Shown here piece after piece: positions 33,119 to 45,690 of a stretch of DNA of 64,000 bases. The stretch covers positions 1,322,563-1,386,562 of the forward strand of contig NW_003314273.1 in assembly GCF_000143415.4 (NCBI RefSeq), written 5' to 3'. The notes under the pieces are model-generated. The model had not been told where the DNA came from. It saw nothing but the letters and a program-made list of their open reading frames with translations, and did not search any database. Every line of letters begins with the position of its first letter. Positions within the stretch are counted from its first letter, which is position 1. This stretch comes from Selaginella moellendorffii (taxonomy: Eukaryota; Streptophyta; Lycopodiopsida; Selaginellales; Selaginellaceae). A program made the translations under genes and the position numbers.

Positions 33119-35895
33119 GATGGAACCTCCTCTAGAGCTAGAGTCTTTGGTCGAACAAGAAGCTATGGATGAGGAATCCTTATATAAGGAGGACTCCATG
33201 AGGAAACTTCCAAACATGAGTCTGATGGTGAGGTTCGATCGTCCAAGGCTCGATTGGACATTTTAGAAGGACAATTGGCACAGATCAATGCCCTGCTAAA
33301 GACTCTCGTACGCAAGCTAAAAGGTGACAAAAAGCAGAAGAAAAAGCAAAAGACTACAGATGTTGGTAGCGCAGAAGGCATGGACCCTTCGGTAGGGATT
33401 GAGGTGGAACTAAACAAGGTCAAACAAACCAAAGTGGAATCAGTTCCTAAGTACAATCCAAAGCCTCCACCGGTCTTCAAAGGAGTGAATGACTATAAGG
33501 TGGTGGAAGATTTGTTTTATGATATAGAAGATTACTTTCGAGCGTTGCGGTTACTAAACTCTAAGAGGGTCCCATGTGCAAAACCATACTTGGCAAATAA
33601 TGCCAAGTCTTGGTAGAGAATAACAAAGGACAACAAAGGACTGGTGGCCACTTGGGAAATGATAAAGGCGAGGATTTGTGCGACTTACATTCCTCTAAAT
33701 GCTACTCTACACCTAAAGGATGAGCTTAGTAGGCTGAAGCAGACCGGAACCATTCAAGAGTATATGAATGCATTTATGGCAAAGAGGATACTTCTCACGG
33801 ATATGGGTGATATGGATGTGTTCTATGCCTTCATATCAAGCTTGCAAACCTAGGCTCGAGGCGAGATGATGTATTGGAACTTAACCAACTACAAGGAAGC
33901 ATTGGATGCAGCTATTAAGGTGCATTTCAATGATAACCTGCAAAAGGCTAACACAATGGGATCGGGGTCCATGTTTAGCAAAGGAGCCAAACTAAGGGGG
34001 ATATATGGCAAAGAGAAATTCAAGAAGAGTTTCTTTAAGAATGAGTCCTTAGACTTCCAAAAAGGCAGATCTGATGGCTAGCGAGCAAGTATGTGGGGGA
34101 GTCAAGCGAAAAGGGACAAACTGACAGATAAGAAGGTCAAATCAGCTAGTGGTATGGGAAACAACGTATGCTTCAACTACGGTGAAGCAAGACACTTTTT
34201 GAGAGAATGTCCCTACTTAAAGAAGGCTAGAGTTAATATGGCATTAAGTCGGATGAAAATACAACTGAGGTACGTGATTTAGTCCCTAGCTCAAAATTAC
34301 TCATTACATGAACAACTTTGGTAGAGAATCGTTCAGGACATCTACTAGCCCTCCGAGGAAAGCTCGAAAGTAGCTTTGTTAAGATCCTTATTAACACGGG
34401 TGCTTTGGATAATTTTCTGACTGCAAACATAGTCCAGCAAGCCAGACTAACGGTGCAAAGGTAGCCAAAGCACCGATGAGGTACTTTGACAAGCAAGAGT
34501 CGAAGTGGGGACATGGAAAGTAGACATGGATTTCACCATATTGGACATGACGAGATTTGACGTGATCTTCAAGATGGATTAGTTCAATTGGTTTGTGGTA
34601 GCTTTGCATAGACAAAATAGGAACCTTGTAGTACTGGCGAATGCCTAAGGAGAATGATCTAGGGTGGAGGCCTAGGATTTAAAGGTAGGGCAAAGTAAGG
34701 CCAAAGACTCCTACTTGAACCTAGTGTCTACAAGAGGACAACTCACTAAAGGAACCAAGGCACCATTTTTGTGCTTACTCTTAGTGAGGAGTAACAAAAA
34801 GGTAGGAACAGAAGAAATACTTTTAGTGATCTCGTGGGTGTTGGACCAATTTTGAGATACCATGCCAGAGGAGGTACCAACAGGGTTACCCCCGCATGAC
34901 CAATAGAACATAAGATCGAGCTAGTCGAGGGTGCTAAGGCAGTGGTTCGTCCCTCCTATTGGTTGAACGAAAAGGAACTCGAGGAGTTCAAGTGCCAACT
35001 TGAGGAGTTGGTGGAAAAAGGGTATGTCAAGTTGAGCAAGTTGCCGTATGATGCATCAGTGTTATTTGTGAAAAGGAAAGATGGCTCTATGCACATATGC
35101 ATAGACTATCGGTTGCTCAATAAATATATAAAGAAGAACAAATACCCTTTACCAAGGATTAAGGACCTATTCCATAAGTTGCAAAAGGTGAAATATTTAT
35201 TGAGGATTAATCTAAGGTCATGATACTACCAGCTCTAAGTAGCAGAGGAAGATGTCAAGAAGACAACCTATCGAACAAGGTATAGAAGCTTTGAGTTTTT
35301 AGTGATGCCCTTTGGGTTGTGCCATGCACTAGTAATGTTCTCAACACTGATAAACCACATTTTTGTACTCTATCTGGATCATTTCATGGTCATCTATATT
35401 GACGACATCTTGATTTATAGTGAGACACTAGAGGAGCATGCCAAACACTTGACGAAAGTGTTTGAGAAACTAAGGGAACACTAGTTGTATGCTAAAGAGA
35501 GCAAATATGACTTTGCTCAACAAGAAGTAAAGTTTCTTGCGCATATGATGGGCAAGGACGGGCTCAAGATGGACCCTAAGAAGGTCCAACTGATCCAGAA
35601 ATGGGAAGACCATCAAATGTACATGAGTTAAGGGCATTCTTGGGACTATATAACTACTACTAAAAGTTTATTAAACATTATTCAAAAGTAGCACTACCTT
35701 TAACGAACCAAATAGGAAAAGAGAAGATGATATAAATAACAAAATGTGAGGTGACATTTGTCCACCTCAAAGGGAAGTTGAGGAAGGCTCCCGTGTTGGC
35801 ATTACTAGACTTTGGTAAAAACTTTGAGGTAGAAATAGATGCTTCAAACTTTGCGTTAGATGCAATTTTGAAGCAAAATAACCAGTTACCAAGAT
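33119..35895 (+). pseudogene. Family B gag-pol, decayed, plus strand
   Basis: gag: [19 protein letters not shown] at 33122, then after a shift [58 protein letters not shown] and a damaged zinc knuckle (CFNYGEARHFLREC; the second Cys is Tyr). Protease near 34390 has N-T-G for [25 protein letters not shown] (about 35084) and VIYIDDILIYSETLEEHAKH (about 35391), with the Y-I-D-D active site intact. RNase H start to about 35890 (VEIDASNFALDAILKQNNQL). Numerous stops and frameshifts. At about 35896 it switches to another chromovirus (family E). Confidence 0.88.
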
Positions 35896-36854
35896 AGGTT
35901 GGACCCTATTGTGTTTTGAAACGAATTGGTAATGTATCCTATCAGTTGGATCTTCCTGCGGAAAATCCAATGTTCATAATGTATTTCATGCCAATTTATT
36001 GGCTCCTTACACTATGGATGTTGCACAACATGGGGAGATTCATCTACCACTAAACGTTGTGGACGGTGAACCTGAACACAAAGTTGAAACGATCTTGGAT
36101 TCCCAGGTTTCAAAGACAGGCTCATATGAAAGAATATTTAGTTAAATGGAAAGGTTACCCATCTTATGAATTAACTTGGGAACCTTTTAGGAATCTTACA
36201 CATGCTTGTGAACTTGTCACGGAGTATGACAATAATAATAAAGACTAGCTTTTGTAAATTTTGTAATAAATCTTGCAAATCAATAAAGAACTATATTGCT
36301 ATAAATCAAAGTTTTGTTTCTCTCGTTCCTTAATGCTTAGGTCAGTTTTGGCAAATTGACTTCAGTACTTTGGTGCATGGGTCCAATCCATAACCATGGG
36401 GATAACTATTATAGACTAATCACAAGTCCCCGCCTCTCTCTTGATGACTCATTTTTGAAAGGGGCATGGTCGTGTAAACAACTTAATCTACCAATTTATA
36501 ATAGTTGTCTAAATCTTCTTGATGGGGTTGATTTCTTGCTCAGGGGAGTTGGGCCTCAAGCCTTCTCCCTATATCTCTGTGGGCAGGGATGTGTCATTCC
36601 TTTGTAAGCCGAATGATACTCGGAGCAACAAGGGTGGCTAACTCCGTTAGTCATTTCCTTGTCAATGACAGCTCAAGGGTGTCTGAGTTGTAACGTCTTT
36701 GGACATAAATGAGAGGTCGTTCCATAACTCATTTAAGTCAATGTGTTTCCCACATAGTGTGCTTTTTGTTAACTTTCAGAGTTGTTTCCTTGACAGTTTG
36801 CTAGACTCAAGTATGCATCAACAAGGACATCAATCTTCCCCAAGGGGGGGAGAG
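35896..36854 (+). pseudogene. Chromovirus family E: integrase end, chromodomain and 3' region
   Basis: Reads VGPYCVLKRIGNVSYQLDLP (integrase C-terminal GPY/F-type module), then the chromodomain MKEYLVKWKGYPSYELTWEP and NLTHACELVTEY to the stop near 36248. About 590 bp of untranslated sequence follow, ending in a polypurine tract AAGGGGGGGAGAG (36842-36854). It is distinct in sequence from family B. No other part of an E pol is in the window. Confidence 0.82.
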
Positions 36855-36961
36855 TGTCATAAATGTGACTTTGGGCCTATTCTTATGGACATTCTTTTCT
36901 TACTACCATGACGGTAAGAGGTCGGTATAGTTGGATCCCTTTGGGGGCCCTTCTTATGCTA
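36855..36961 (+). repeat. Start of family E LTR, interrupted by a B element
   Basis: TGTCATAAATGTGACTTTGG follows the polypurine tract. After 107 bp, B copy d is inserted with duplication TGCTA (36957-36961 and 43799-43803); the LTR appears to resume at 43804. Confidence 0.7.
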
Positions 36962-38108
36962 TGTAAGCCACAAATTTTTCCTTTCCAATTTACCAGCTTA
37001 CCTCGTTTATCCGACCAACACTGCCTTGGCTTGTGCTAAGTTCCCTTGCCAAGGTTCTCGCCTATTGTACCAGCTCCTACTTGGTCCTACTTGGTTTCAG
37101 CTACTCACTGCACGAACAACGGAGTGTTAGCCATCCATCTACGGATTCCCAATTCTCTCCCAATCCCCCTCCCCGGGTTAGACTGGACTTAAGGTTCGGC
37201 TACACTCCCTGCAGGCACAAGCAGCCAAGCACACCAAGCCTCCAAGTTCCTAACACCCCTTGGTACAACAAGACTTGATCATGGGACCCTCTAAATCCCA
37301 AGCCTTGGGTGCAGCACTTGCTTCGGGACGTCAGGGCGAAACACCATGGCCTAACGGCTCGGTATGGGTACCTCTACCCCCCCACTTCCATCCCGAGGGG
37401 AAGGCCCAAGCCCCTAGGAAGGGCGAGGACCAATAAGCCACAAGGTACTCAAGTGGGACACCACTCCACCTGAGCCGGAGCACCGCAATCGATTTCCCTT
37501 TCGGGAGTGGGAGCTGCTCTTGAACACTTCCCTGGGTGGCCCCTCCGGCACCACCCAAGCCCATGCTCACTCCCACCCAAGGCCCCTCGGCCCCAGTCTC
37601 AACCTCAAGTCAGTTTGGAAGCACCACTGGAGAGTTCCTTCAAGACTGGTTCCTGGACCTCACTATCCCTACTATACTTTTGGAACCCCCTGCAGCCCCC
37701 CCCCCTCTGGGAGATGCACGCTTTGGGCTTTCACCCCTTGACCCGTATTAGTACTCGAACTTAGTCTCTGGCTCGATCTCAGACTCGATCTCGGATCCGA
37801 CTTCGGATTCGGTCTCGGACTCGATCTCGGACTCGATCTTAGACCCGATCTCGGACCCGACCTCGGACTCGACCTCGAACTCGGTCTCGGATCCAATTTC
37901 GGATCTCGGACTCCGTCTCAAACTTGGTCTCGAACTCGGTCTCCGAGTCGGTCTCGGACTCGATTCCGGACTCTATCTCGAACTCGGTCTTAGAGTCGGT
38001 CTTGGACTCGATTTTAGACTTGGTCCCATCCGATGAACTCTTTATCATTTTGGTCATGCTTTCGGGGCTCCTTTAGCCTACGACACCTCGGCGAGTTGGT
38101 TCCTTCCA
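36962..38108 (-). repeat. 3' LTR of B copy d
   Basis: Plus strand starts TGTAAGCCAC; the inner end reads TTCCTTCCA where the partner LTR has TTCCTTACA. It includes a minus-strand hexamer array (37755-38030) and the shared LTR box near 37670-37740. Confidence 0.9.
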
Positions 38109-38480
38109 ACTCCACCACCCATAGAAGAAGTTCGATGCCCACATCGAATGTCTCTTTTTTATCCTACGACTTGTTGACCATGTCTCCAAGGGCATCCCCC
38201 CACTTAGCGGTGTGCCTAAGTTAGCCTCCCCAGCCAAGAGCCCATGACAACGAAATATAGGTGTCCCTATACTCCTCACCTCACCACGCCCTAGTATGGG
38301 GTTGGGACTTGAACCCAGCCTTGCTTTACTAGGGGGTTGGGACTCGAACCCAACCTCCGTAGAATACGTCTACGGATTCGACATCCCCGCAGGGAGTCGG
38401 GCGTAGTTCCCTACGCCTAGTCGACCTAGGTAACCCATGCTAATTAGCTTACCTTCGGCGCGCCATTGGGTCCCAACATA
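38109..38480 (-). other. 3' untranslated region of B copy d with tRNA-like stem-loops
   Basis: Stem-loops visible on either strand: CCGTAGA-ATACG-TCTACGG (38357-38375) and GGTTGGG-ACTCGAA-CCCAACC (38335-38355; minus strand loop TTCGAGT as in a tRNA T-arm), plus GGCGTAG/CTACGCC around 38400-38425. The segment ends at TGGGTCCCAACA near the pol end. Confidence 0.7.
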
Positions 38481-38509
38481 TGCCATTGCTCAACTTCTCA
38501 AATTGATAC

Positions 38510-39045
38510 TTTTAATTGAACTTTGCATAAGTACATAGAGTTCTGCCTTGCAGAAATTCCTCCACTAGATCTCGCGTGTTCGCTAGGTTCTCCTCCGGTT
38601 CCCATGTTGCTTCGCAGTGTGGAAATCCTTTCCACTTCACATGGAACTCTCTCACCTCGCGTCCTTGTCGCTTGCTCTTGCGTGCATTGAGGATGGCCTC
38701 GACTTCGTATTCCTCTTCCCTTTGGATAACCTCAGGTAAAGGTCTTACTTGGTCCTTGCGAAGCGGATCCTCAAAATACGGCTTGAGTAAGTTCACGTGG
38801 AACACGGGATGCATCTTCCCCATCTCTCGAGGAAGTCGGAGACAGTAAGCCACTTTACCGATTCGAGCCTCAATCTCGTAAGGCCCCACGAACCTGCTTA
38901 AGGAACTCAAGATCAATTCATTTACAGGAATACATGCATTTTTACCTTTGGGTCAACTTTTGGCTGATCCCACTTGGTAGTCTGAGGTTCTTGGTGTTCA
39001 GCCACACCTTCTCCCCAGCTTGGAACTCTACATCCCGGCACTTCT
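38510..39045 (-). pseudogene. Integrase C-terminus and chromodomain of B copy d
   Basis: From about 39040 down: CRDVEFQAGEKVWLNTKNLR, SRFVGPYEIEARIGKVAYCL, MHPVFHVNLLKPYFEDPLRK, then the chromodomain EEEYEVEAILNARKSKRQ, EVREFHVKWKGFPHCEATWE and NTRDLVEEFLQGR. It joins the zinc-binding half of integrase at about 39043, where the catalytic core should be. Confidence 0.9.
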
Positions 39046-42000
39046 TTGCAACAAGCCCCCACTAGCCTTAGTCATGGCTTTGACCTGCTGACATATTGGA
39101 CATGTCTTTACATAGTCTTGGACGTCCTTAGCCATATCTGGCCAATGGTACTTCCTCTTGAGTAAGCCCATTGTCTTGGGCACTCCGCCGTCTCCCGCAA
39201 GAGGTCCGTCATAACACTCTTCTAAGGCTACCTTCCTTAGTTCCCCTTCTGGAATATACACCCTCGTTTGCTTGTAATAGATGAGTCCGTTGCGTTTCGC
39301 ATAACCCATTTTCTCTTCCGTTGGCAGCTCACCTCTCTGCTGAGCTTCCCGTGCATCTAGATTCCTTAGCAACACTTCTTGTGCTAAACTATCATTCTCA
39401 TATGCTGTCCGCACATCGTCCCAAAAGGTTGCTGTCGCACTGGATATCGCCAACCTCAAGCTTGCTTTTCGACTTAGCGCATCCACCACGATGTTGTTCT
39501 TCCCAGGCTTGTACAGAATCTCGCAATCAAACTCGGCCAAGGCATTGGCCCACCAACCTTGTTTCCCTCTCAGGTCGGGCTATGACAAGAAGTGTTTCGT
39601 TGCCACATTATCCGTGTAAACCTTGAAGTGTCTCCCAAGGTAGTGTCGCCATTCCTTGAGCGCCTTAACCACTGCAAACAATTCCTTCTCGTGGGCAAGC
39701 CACTTCCGTTGAGCCTTGTCCAACTTCTTCGAGAAGAACGCTACTAGATGGTTGTCTTGCTTCAAAACTACGCCCAACACAAAGTCCGAAGCATCCGTTT
39801 CTACCTCAAAGTCCTTACCAAAGTCTGGTAATGCCAACACGGGAGCCTTCCCCAACTTCCCTTTGAGGTGGACGAATGCCGCCTCGCATTCTACTGTCCA
39901 TACCATCTTCCCTTTTCCTGTTTGGTCCGTTAAGGGTAAGGCTACTCTTAAATAGTGTCTGATAAACTTTCGGTAGTAGTTGCATAGCCCCAAGAACGCC
40001 CTCAACTCATGTACATTCGATGGTCGTTCCCATTCCTGGATCGCTTAGACCTTCTCCGGGTCCACCTTGAACCCGTCCTGGCCCACCACATGCCTGAGAA
40101 ACTTTACCTCTTGTTGAGCAAAGTCAAATTTGCTCTCTTTAGCATATAGTTTGTGTTCCCTTAGTTTCTCAAACACCTTTGCCAAGTGTTCGGCATGCTC
40201 CTTTAGCGTCTCACTATAGATCAGGATGTTGTCGATATAGACGACCACGAAGTGATCCAGATATGGTACAAAGATGTGGTTCATCAGCACCGAAAACGTT
40301 GCTAGCGCATTGCATAGCCCGAAGGGCATCACCAGAAACTCAAAGCTCCCATACCTCGTTCGACAGGTTGTCTTCTCGACATCTTCCTCAGCTACCCTAA
40401 TCTAGTAGTATCCTGACCTTAGGTCAATCCTCGAGAAGTATTTTGCCTTTCCCAACCTGTCGAACAGGTCCTCAATCCTTGGCAAAGGGTACTTGTTCTT
40501 CTTTGTATACTTGCTGAGCAACCAGTAATCTATGCACATGCGCATAGATCCATCTTTCTTTTTTACAAATAACACCGGCACCCCATATGGCGACTTGCTC
40601 AACCTAACATACCCTTTGTCCACCAACTCCTCTAGTTGGCACTTGAGCTCTGCGAGTTCTTTTTCGTTCAAACGATAGGGGGGATGAACCACCGCCTCAG
40701 CACCCTCGACCAGCTCAAACTTATGTTCTATCGGTCGTGCGGGGGGCAACCCCACCGGTAACTCCTCTGGCATGGTATCCTGGAATTGGTCCAACACCCG
40801 TCGGATCACTAAAGGTACTTCTTCTGTTCCTGTCTTTTTGTCACTCTTCACCAAGAGTAAGCACAAAAATGCTACATTAGTTCCTTTAGTGAGTTGTCCT
40901 CTCGTGGGCACCAGGTTTAAGTAGGATTCTTTAGCCTTGCTTTGCCCTACCTTTAGATCCTGGGCCTCCACTCTAGATCTTCTTCCTTGGGCATTCGCCA
41001 GTACCACAAGGTTTCTACCTTGTCCATGCAGGGCTACCACAAACCAATTGAACCAATCCATTCCGAAGATCACGTCAAATCCCGCCATGTCTAGCACGGT
41101 GAAATCCATGTCTACTTTCCATGTCCCTACTTTGACTCTCGCTTGTCGAAGTACCTCATCGGTGCTTTGGCTACCTTGAACAAACTCTATAGTCCTTGGT
41201 TCGCCTAGCCGCTGCACCGTTAGTCCGGCTTGCCGGACTATGTCTACAGCCACAAAATTATCCGAAGCACCCGTGTCAATAAGGATCTTAACAAAGCTAC
41301 CTCCGAGCTTCCCTCGGAGGGCTAGTAGATGTCGCGAACGACTCTCTACCAAAGTTGCTCGTGTAATGAGTAACTTTGAGTTAGGGACTGGATCGCATAC
41401 CTCAGTTTGGACTTCACCCGACTTGATGGCCATCTTGGCTCTGGCCTTCTTCGGGTAGGGACATTCCCTTGAAAAGTGTCCCGCTTCACCGCAGTTGTAG
41501 CATACGTTGTTTCCCACGCTACTATATGACTTGACCTTCTTATCTGTCAGTTTGTCCCTTTTCGCTTGACTCCCCCACGTACTCGTTCGCTGGCCACCGG
41601 ATTTGCCTTTCCGGAACCCCGAGGACTCATTCTTAGAGAAACTCTTCTTGAATTTCCCTCTGCTATACGTTCCTCTTGGTTTGGCCCCTTTGCTAAACAT
41701 GGATCCCGACCCCGTCGTGTTCCCCTTTCGCAGGTTATCGTTGAAATGCACCTTGATGGCCGCATCCAACGCTTCCTTGTAGTTGGTCGGGTTCCAGCGC
41801 ATCATCTCACCGCGAGCCCAGGTTTGCAAACCTGATATGAAGGCATGGAACGCATCCATATCCCCCATGTCCGTGACAAGTATCCTCTTTGCCATAAACC
41901 CATTCACATATTCCTGGATGGTTCCAATCTGCTTCAGCCTACTCAGCTCATCTCTCAGATGCAGAGTGGCATTTGGTGGAACATATGTTGCGCGGATGCT

Positions 42001-42600
42001 TGCCTTCATCATGTCCCAAGTGGCCACTGGTCCTTCGTTGGCCTCCGTCGTTCTCCACCAAGACTTGGCATTATCTGCCAAGTATGGTTTTGCACATGGG
42101 ACCTTCTCCGAGCTCGGTAATCGCAACGCTCGGAAGTAGTCCTCCATATCGTAAAACCAATCCTCCACCACCTTATAGTCATTCACTCCCTTGAAGACCA
42201 GTGGGGGCTTTGGTTTGTACTTGGGAACTGCCTGAGGGACTGATTCTACTTCACTCTGTTTGACCTTGTTTGGTTCTGCCTCAGTCCCTGCCGAAGGGTC
42301 CACACCTTCTGCACTGCCAGCATCCGCAGTCTTTCTCTTTTTCTTCCGCTTCTCGTCACGCTTTAGCTTGCATACGAGAGTCTCCAACAGGGCATTGGTC
42401 TGTGCCAACTGTCCTTCTAGCACGTCCAATTGAGTCTTGGACAACCGAACCTCGCCACCGGACTCCTGTTTGGAAGTTTCCTCACTAGAGTCCTCCTCAT
42501 GCAAGGATTCCTCATCCATAGCCTCTTGTTCGACCAGAGGCTCCAGCTCCGGTGGAGGTTCCGTCTCCACCTAGGTTCGCTTACGCCCTGCCCTTGCCAT
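39028..42600 (-). pseudogene. gag-protease-RT-RNase H-integrase N-terminus of B copy d
   Basis: One frame from an ATG at 42600 down to 39028, broken by stops near 42570, 40404, 40045 and 39582. gag has an acidic N-terminus, [20 protein letters not shown] coiled segment, core [20 protein letters not shown], and zinc knuckle [19 protein letters not shown] (41510-41455). Protease: [41 protein letters not shown] and VVYIDNILIYSETLKEH (usual Y-x-D-D reads Y-I-D-N). RNase H: VETDASDFVLGVVLKQDN. Integrase zinc finger: HWPDMAKDVQDYVKTCPICQ. After KAMTKASGGLLQ the catalytic domain is missing (about 660 bp by comparison with 12360-13080). Confidence 0.92.
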
Positions 42601-42644
42601 CTCCCAGCAATCCGCCTCTATCCTTCGCTAGAACTGAGGAAAAC

Positions 42645-42659
42645 GCTCTGATACCAAAT
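42645..42659 (-). other. Primer-binding site of B copy d
   Basis: Minus strand ATTTGGTATCAGAGC, directly inside the 5' LTR. The initiator tRNA-Met type match is complete over TGGTATCAGAGC. Confidence 0.88.
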
Positions 42660-43798
42660 TGTAAGCCACAAATTTTTCCTTTCCAATTTGCCAGCTTACC
42701 TCGTCTATCCGACCAACACTGCCTTGGCTTGTGCTAAGTTCCCTTGCCAAGGTTCTCGCCTATTGTACCAACTCGTACTTGGTCCTACTTGGTTTCAGCT
42801 ACTCACTACACGAGCAACGGAGTGTTAGCCATCCATCTACGGATTCCCAATTCTCTCCCAATCCCCCTCCCCGAGTTAGACTGGACTTAAGGTTCGGCTA
42901 CACTCCCCACAGGCACAAGCATCCAAGCACACCAAGCCTCCAGGTTCCTAACACCCCTTGGTACAACAAGACTTGATCATGGGACCCTCTAAATCCGAAG
43001 CCTTGGGTGCAGCACTTGCTTCGGGACGTCGGGGCAAAACACCGTGGCCTAACGGCTCGGTATGGGTACCTCTACCCCCCCACTTCCATCCCGAAGGGAA
43101 GGCCCAAGCCCCTAGGAAGGGCGAGGACCAATGAGCCACAAGGTACTCAAGTGGGGCACCACTCCACCTGAGCCATGAGCACAGCAATCGGTTTCCCTTT
43201 TGGGAGTGGGAGCTGCTTTTGAACACTTCCCTGGGTGGCCCCTCCGGCACCACCCAAGCCCATGCTCACTCCCACCCAAGGCCCCTCGGCCCCAGTCTCA
43301 ACCTCAAGTCAGTTTGGAAGCACCACTGGAGAGTTCCTTCAAGACTGGTTCCTGGACCTCACTATCCCTACTATACTTTTGGAACCCCCTGCCCCCCTGG
43401 GAGACGCACGCTTTGGGCTTTCACCCCTTGACCCGTATTAGTACTCGGACTTAGTCTCTGGCTCGATCTCGGACTCGATCTCGGATCCGACTTCGGATTC
43501 GGTCTCGGACTCGATCTCGGACTCGATCTCAGACCCGATCTCAGACCCGACCTCGGACTCGACCTCGGACTCAGTCTCGGACCCGATTTCGGATCTCAGA
43601 CTCCGTCTTGAACTCGGTCTCGAACTCGGTCTTCGAGTCGGTCTCGGACTCGATTCCAGACTCTATCTTAAACTCGGTCTTAGAGTCGGTCTTGGACTCG
43701 ATCTTAGACTTGGTCCCATCCGATGAACTCTTTATCATTTTGGTCATGCTTTTGGGGCTCTTTTAGCCTACGACACCTTGGCGAGTTGGTTCCTTACA
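42660..43798 (-). repeat. 5' LTR of B copy d
   Basis: 1139 bp, TGTAAGCC...TTCCTTACA on the plus strand. It includes a minus-strand hexamer array (43441-43720) and the shared LTR box near 43375-43435. Confidence 0.9.
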
Positions 43799-43803
43799 TG
43801 CTA

Positions 43804-44620
43804 GTGGAGTTAACTAGGTATTTCGAGTGTACCTAAACTGGATGAGCATAAGGATAGAATTCCTACATATTATTAACTAAACATACTTAGCCTAGTAAGG
43901 AGTTCTCGTCTCATTATGTCTTGCACTAGCTACTGACAAGAACCCTTACGTATTGAGAGTAGTCCCTCAATATTGCTGGATGATGGCTTATTGTGTTTGC
44001 CAAACACCCTCGCTATCATGCCCTTTGTGTTAGTCTCATTTTGGTCTTAAATGCTATTTATGAAAAGTGTCTAGATTTTCTCATTTGATATATCTAAAAT
44101 GTAGAGATTGTCCTGAATGCAATGGTGTTTGTCCCGTGTCCAAATTCACAATCTGACATTCTATATTTAGTAAGCTTCAAGCTTGTCCCAAAGACTAAGT
44201 CCTGGTACTAAGGGAGGCTTGGGGTGAAATCCCAAAGCATGTGTTCCTTTGGGGGGGGTAATGGGGGGTTTCAAATGTATAGTAGGGATAGTGGTTGAAA
44301 TGCATGTCTGACCAACTAAGACATTAGTTTGGCTCTTGCTAGGCTGTGTTGCTCCTTGTTCTGCATCTGGCTTGGGTCAAAACCCAAGCTCCATGTTGCT
44401 TTAGTCAATGGGGTACCCTCCTCCTCGCGTTAGGCCACTAGTATGCCAAAATTGTGCCAGACACTATTTAACACCATTTTGTATGCAAGTGCTACATTTG
44501 GGGAGCTGGTGGTCATGGGATTATACCAAACCCTTATTTTGTAGCACAACCGCTTGGAGTTCGGCTCCAAATTCAGGTGCGCTACATTTATAGAAGATGA
44601 AAAGTCTACATAATTGTGGT
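43804..44620 (+). repeat. Probable remainder of family E LTR
   Basis: Follows the TGCTA duplication. It carries the LTR box GGGGTGAAATCCCAAAGC (about 44219), a G run and TTTCAAATGTATAGTAGGG (about 44268) in plus orientation, as the E element upstream requires. 44038-44495 recurs at 45227-45690. The LTR end is not certain. Confidence 0.5.
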
Positions 44621-44639
44621 TTTTACTAATCAATGCTTC

Positions 44640-45225
44640 TAGCCCCTCTCAACAACTGTCAAAATACTATATGGGTAGATGCTTTTTCCACTATGTATGG
44701 AAGAACTCTTCATATCACTAGCCTATGCTCCTCAATAAAATTTGTCAAAACCAATTTGTCATTGCTCCTACTATCCAATTAAACCTGCACTATACCACTA
44801 TAGAACACACTCTCCAGCATTAAAGCTGATGCACAAGTGTCTTCAGCCTCCACCTTGTTCTAAACATAATTGAATTGATAAGCAATGATCAAGAGCTGAT
44901 TTCTCTTACCAAAATAGTCCTCATCATCTTTATGCTATAGATTTTGCAAATTCTTAGTATCTGACTTATTGTCATTAGAAGATTGACCATTCTTCTTATT
45001 GTGCTGTCATTTCTTTAGTTATGAATAATAAGTTTTATAATGTCTAAGCTCACTACAATGACGACAACTTTTCTTCTTTGACCCCTTTATACCCAAAGTA
45101 GCCACTACAAATATTAGCTTATGATGTTTATTCCTATCTTTATGTTCACATAGTTCTTGATTGAATAACTTTTTGAATGTTTCTGTGATATGTACTTGTC
45201 ATTGTCAAGACAACAAGCCACACAT
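44640..45225 (-). pseudogene. Gypsy family A fragment, strongly decayed, minus strand
   Basis: Nucleotide-level match to family A protease and gag C-terminus (compare 4620-4900 and 10080-10400), including worn protease (AGAGTGTGTTCTATAGTGGT, minus strand, near 44810) and zinc-knuckle region near 45010-45080. It is AT-shifted relative to the other copies and has no usable frame. It lies between two copies of an E-type LTR segment. Confidence 0.7.
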
Positions 45226-45226
45226 T

Positions 45227-45690
45227 TCGGTCCCAAATGCTATTTATGGAAAGTGTCCAGATTTGCTTTTGCTCATTTGGCATATCTACGGAATGTAGAG
45301 ATTGTTCTGAACACAATGGTGTTTGTCCCGTGTCCAAATTCACAGTCTAGCGCCATTCCATATTTAGTAAGTTTCGAGCTTGTCCCAAAGACTAACTCCT
45401 GATACTAAGGGAAGCTTGGGGTGAAAGCCCAAAGTGTGTGTTCCTCAAGGGAGGGGGCGGGGGGGGGGGGGGGGGGGGGTTCCAAATGTATGTAGGGATA
45501 GCGGGTAGATTGAGCATGGCCGACCAACTTAAGGCATAGTCTAGCTCCCGCTTGCGTGCCTGTCCTTGTTCTGCATTCAGCTTGGGTCTAAGCCCAAGTT
45601 CTATTCCATGCTATCTGGTGAAGTACCCATGTCCTTGCATTAAGCCACCGGTATGCCGAAATAGCGCTAGACTCTATTTGACTCCGTTTT
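45227..45690 (+). repeat. Second copy of E-type LTR segment
   Basis: Matches 44038-44495: CAAATGCTATTTATGGAAAG, GTTTGTCCCGTGTCCAAATT, GGTGAAAGCCCAAAGTGTG, then a run of 21 G (45459-45479) and TTCCAAATGTATGTAGGGATAG. The copies diverge after about 45690. Confidence 0.75.

Larger units (their letters stand above)
36962..43798 (-). mobile_element. Chromovirus family B, copy d: full-length but defective, minus strand
   Basis: 6837 bp, LTR to LTR, flanked by TGCTA duplications. 5' LTR 42660-43798 (right), primer-binding site 42645-42659, gag-pol 42600 down to 39028, chromodomain to about 38510, 3' untranslated region, polypurine tract (about 38109-38122) and 3' LTR 36962-38108 (left). The integrase catalytic core is deleted and four in-frame stops interrupt gag-pol. 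It is the best reference copy for family B here. The two LTRs differ by small changes, so it is older than element C. Confidence 0.93.
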
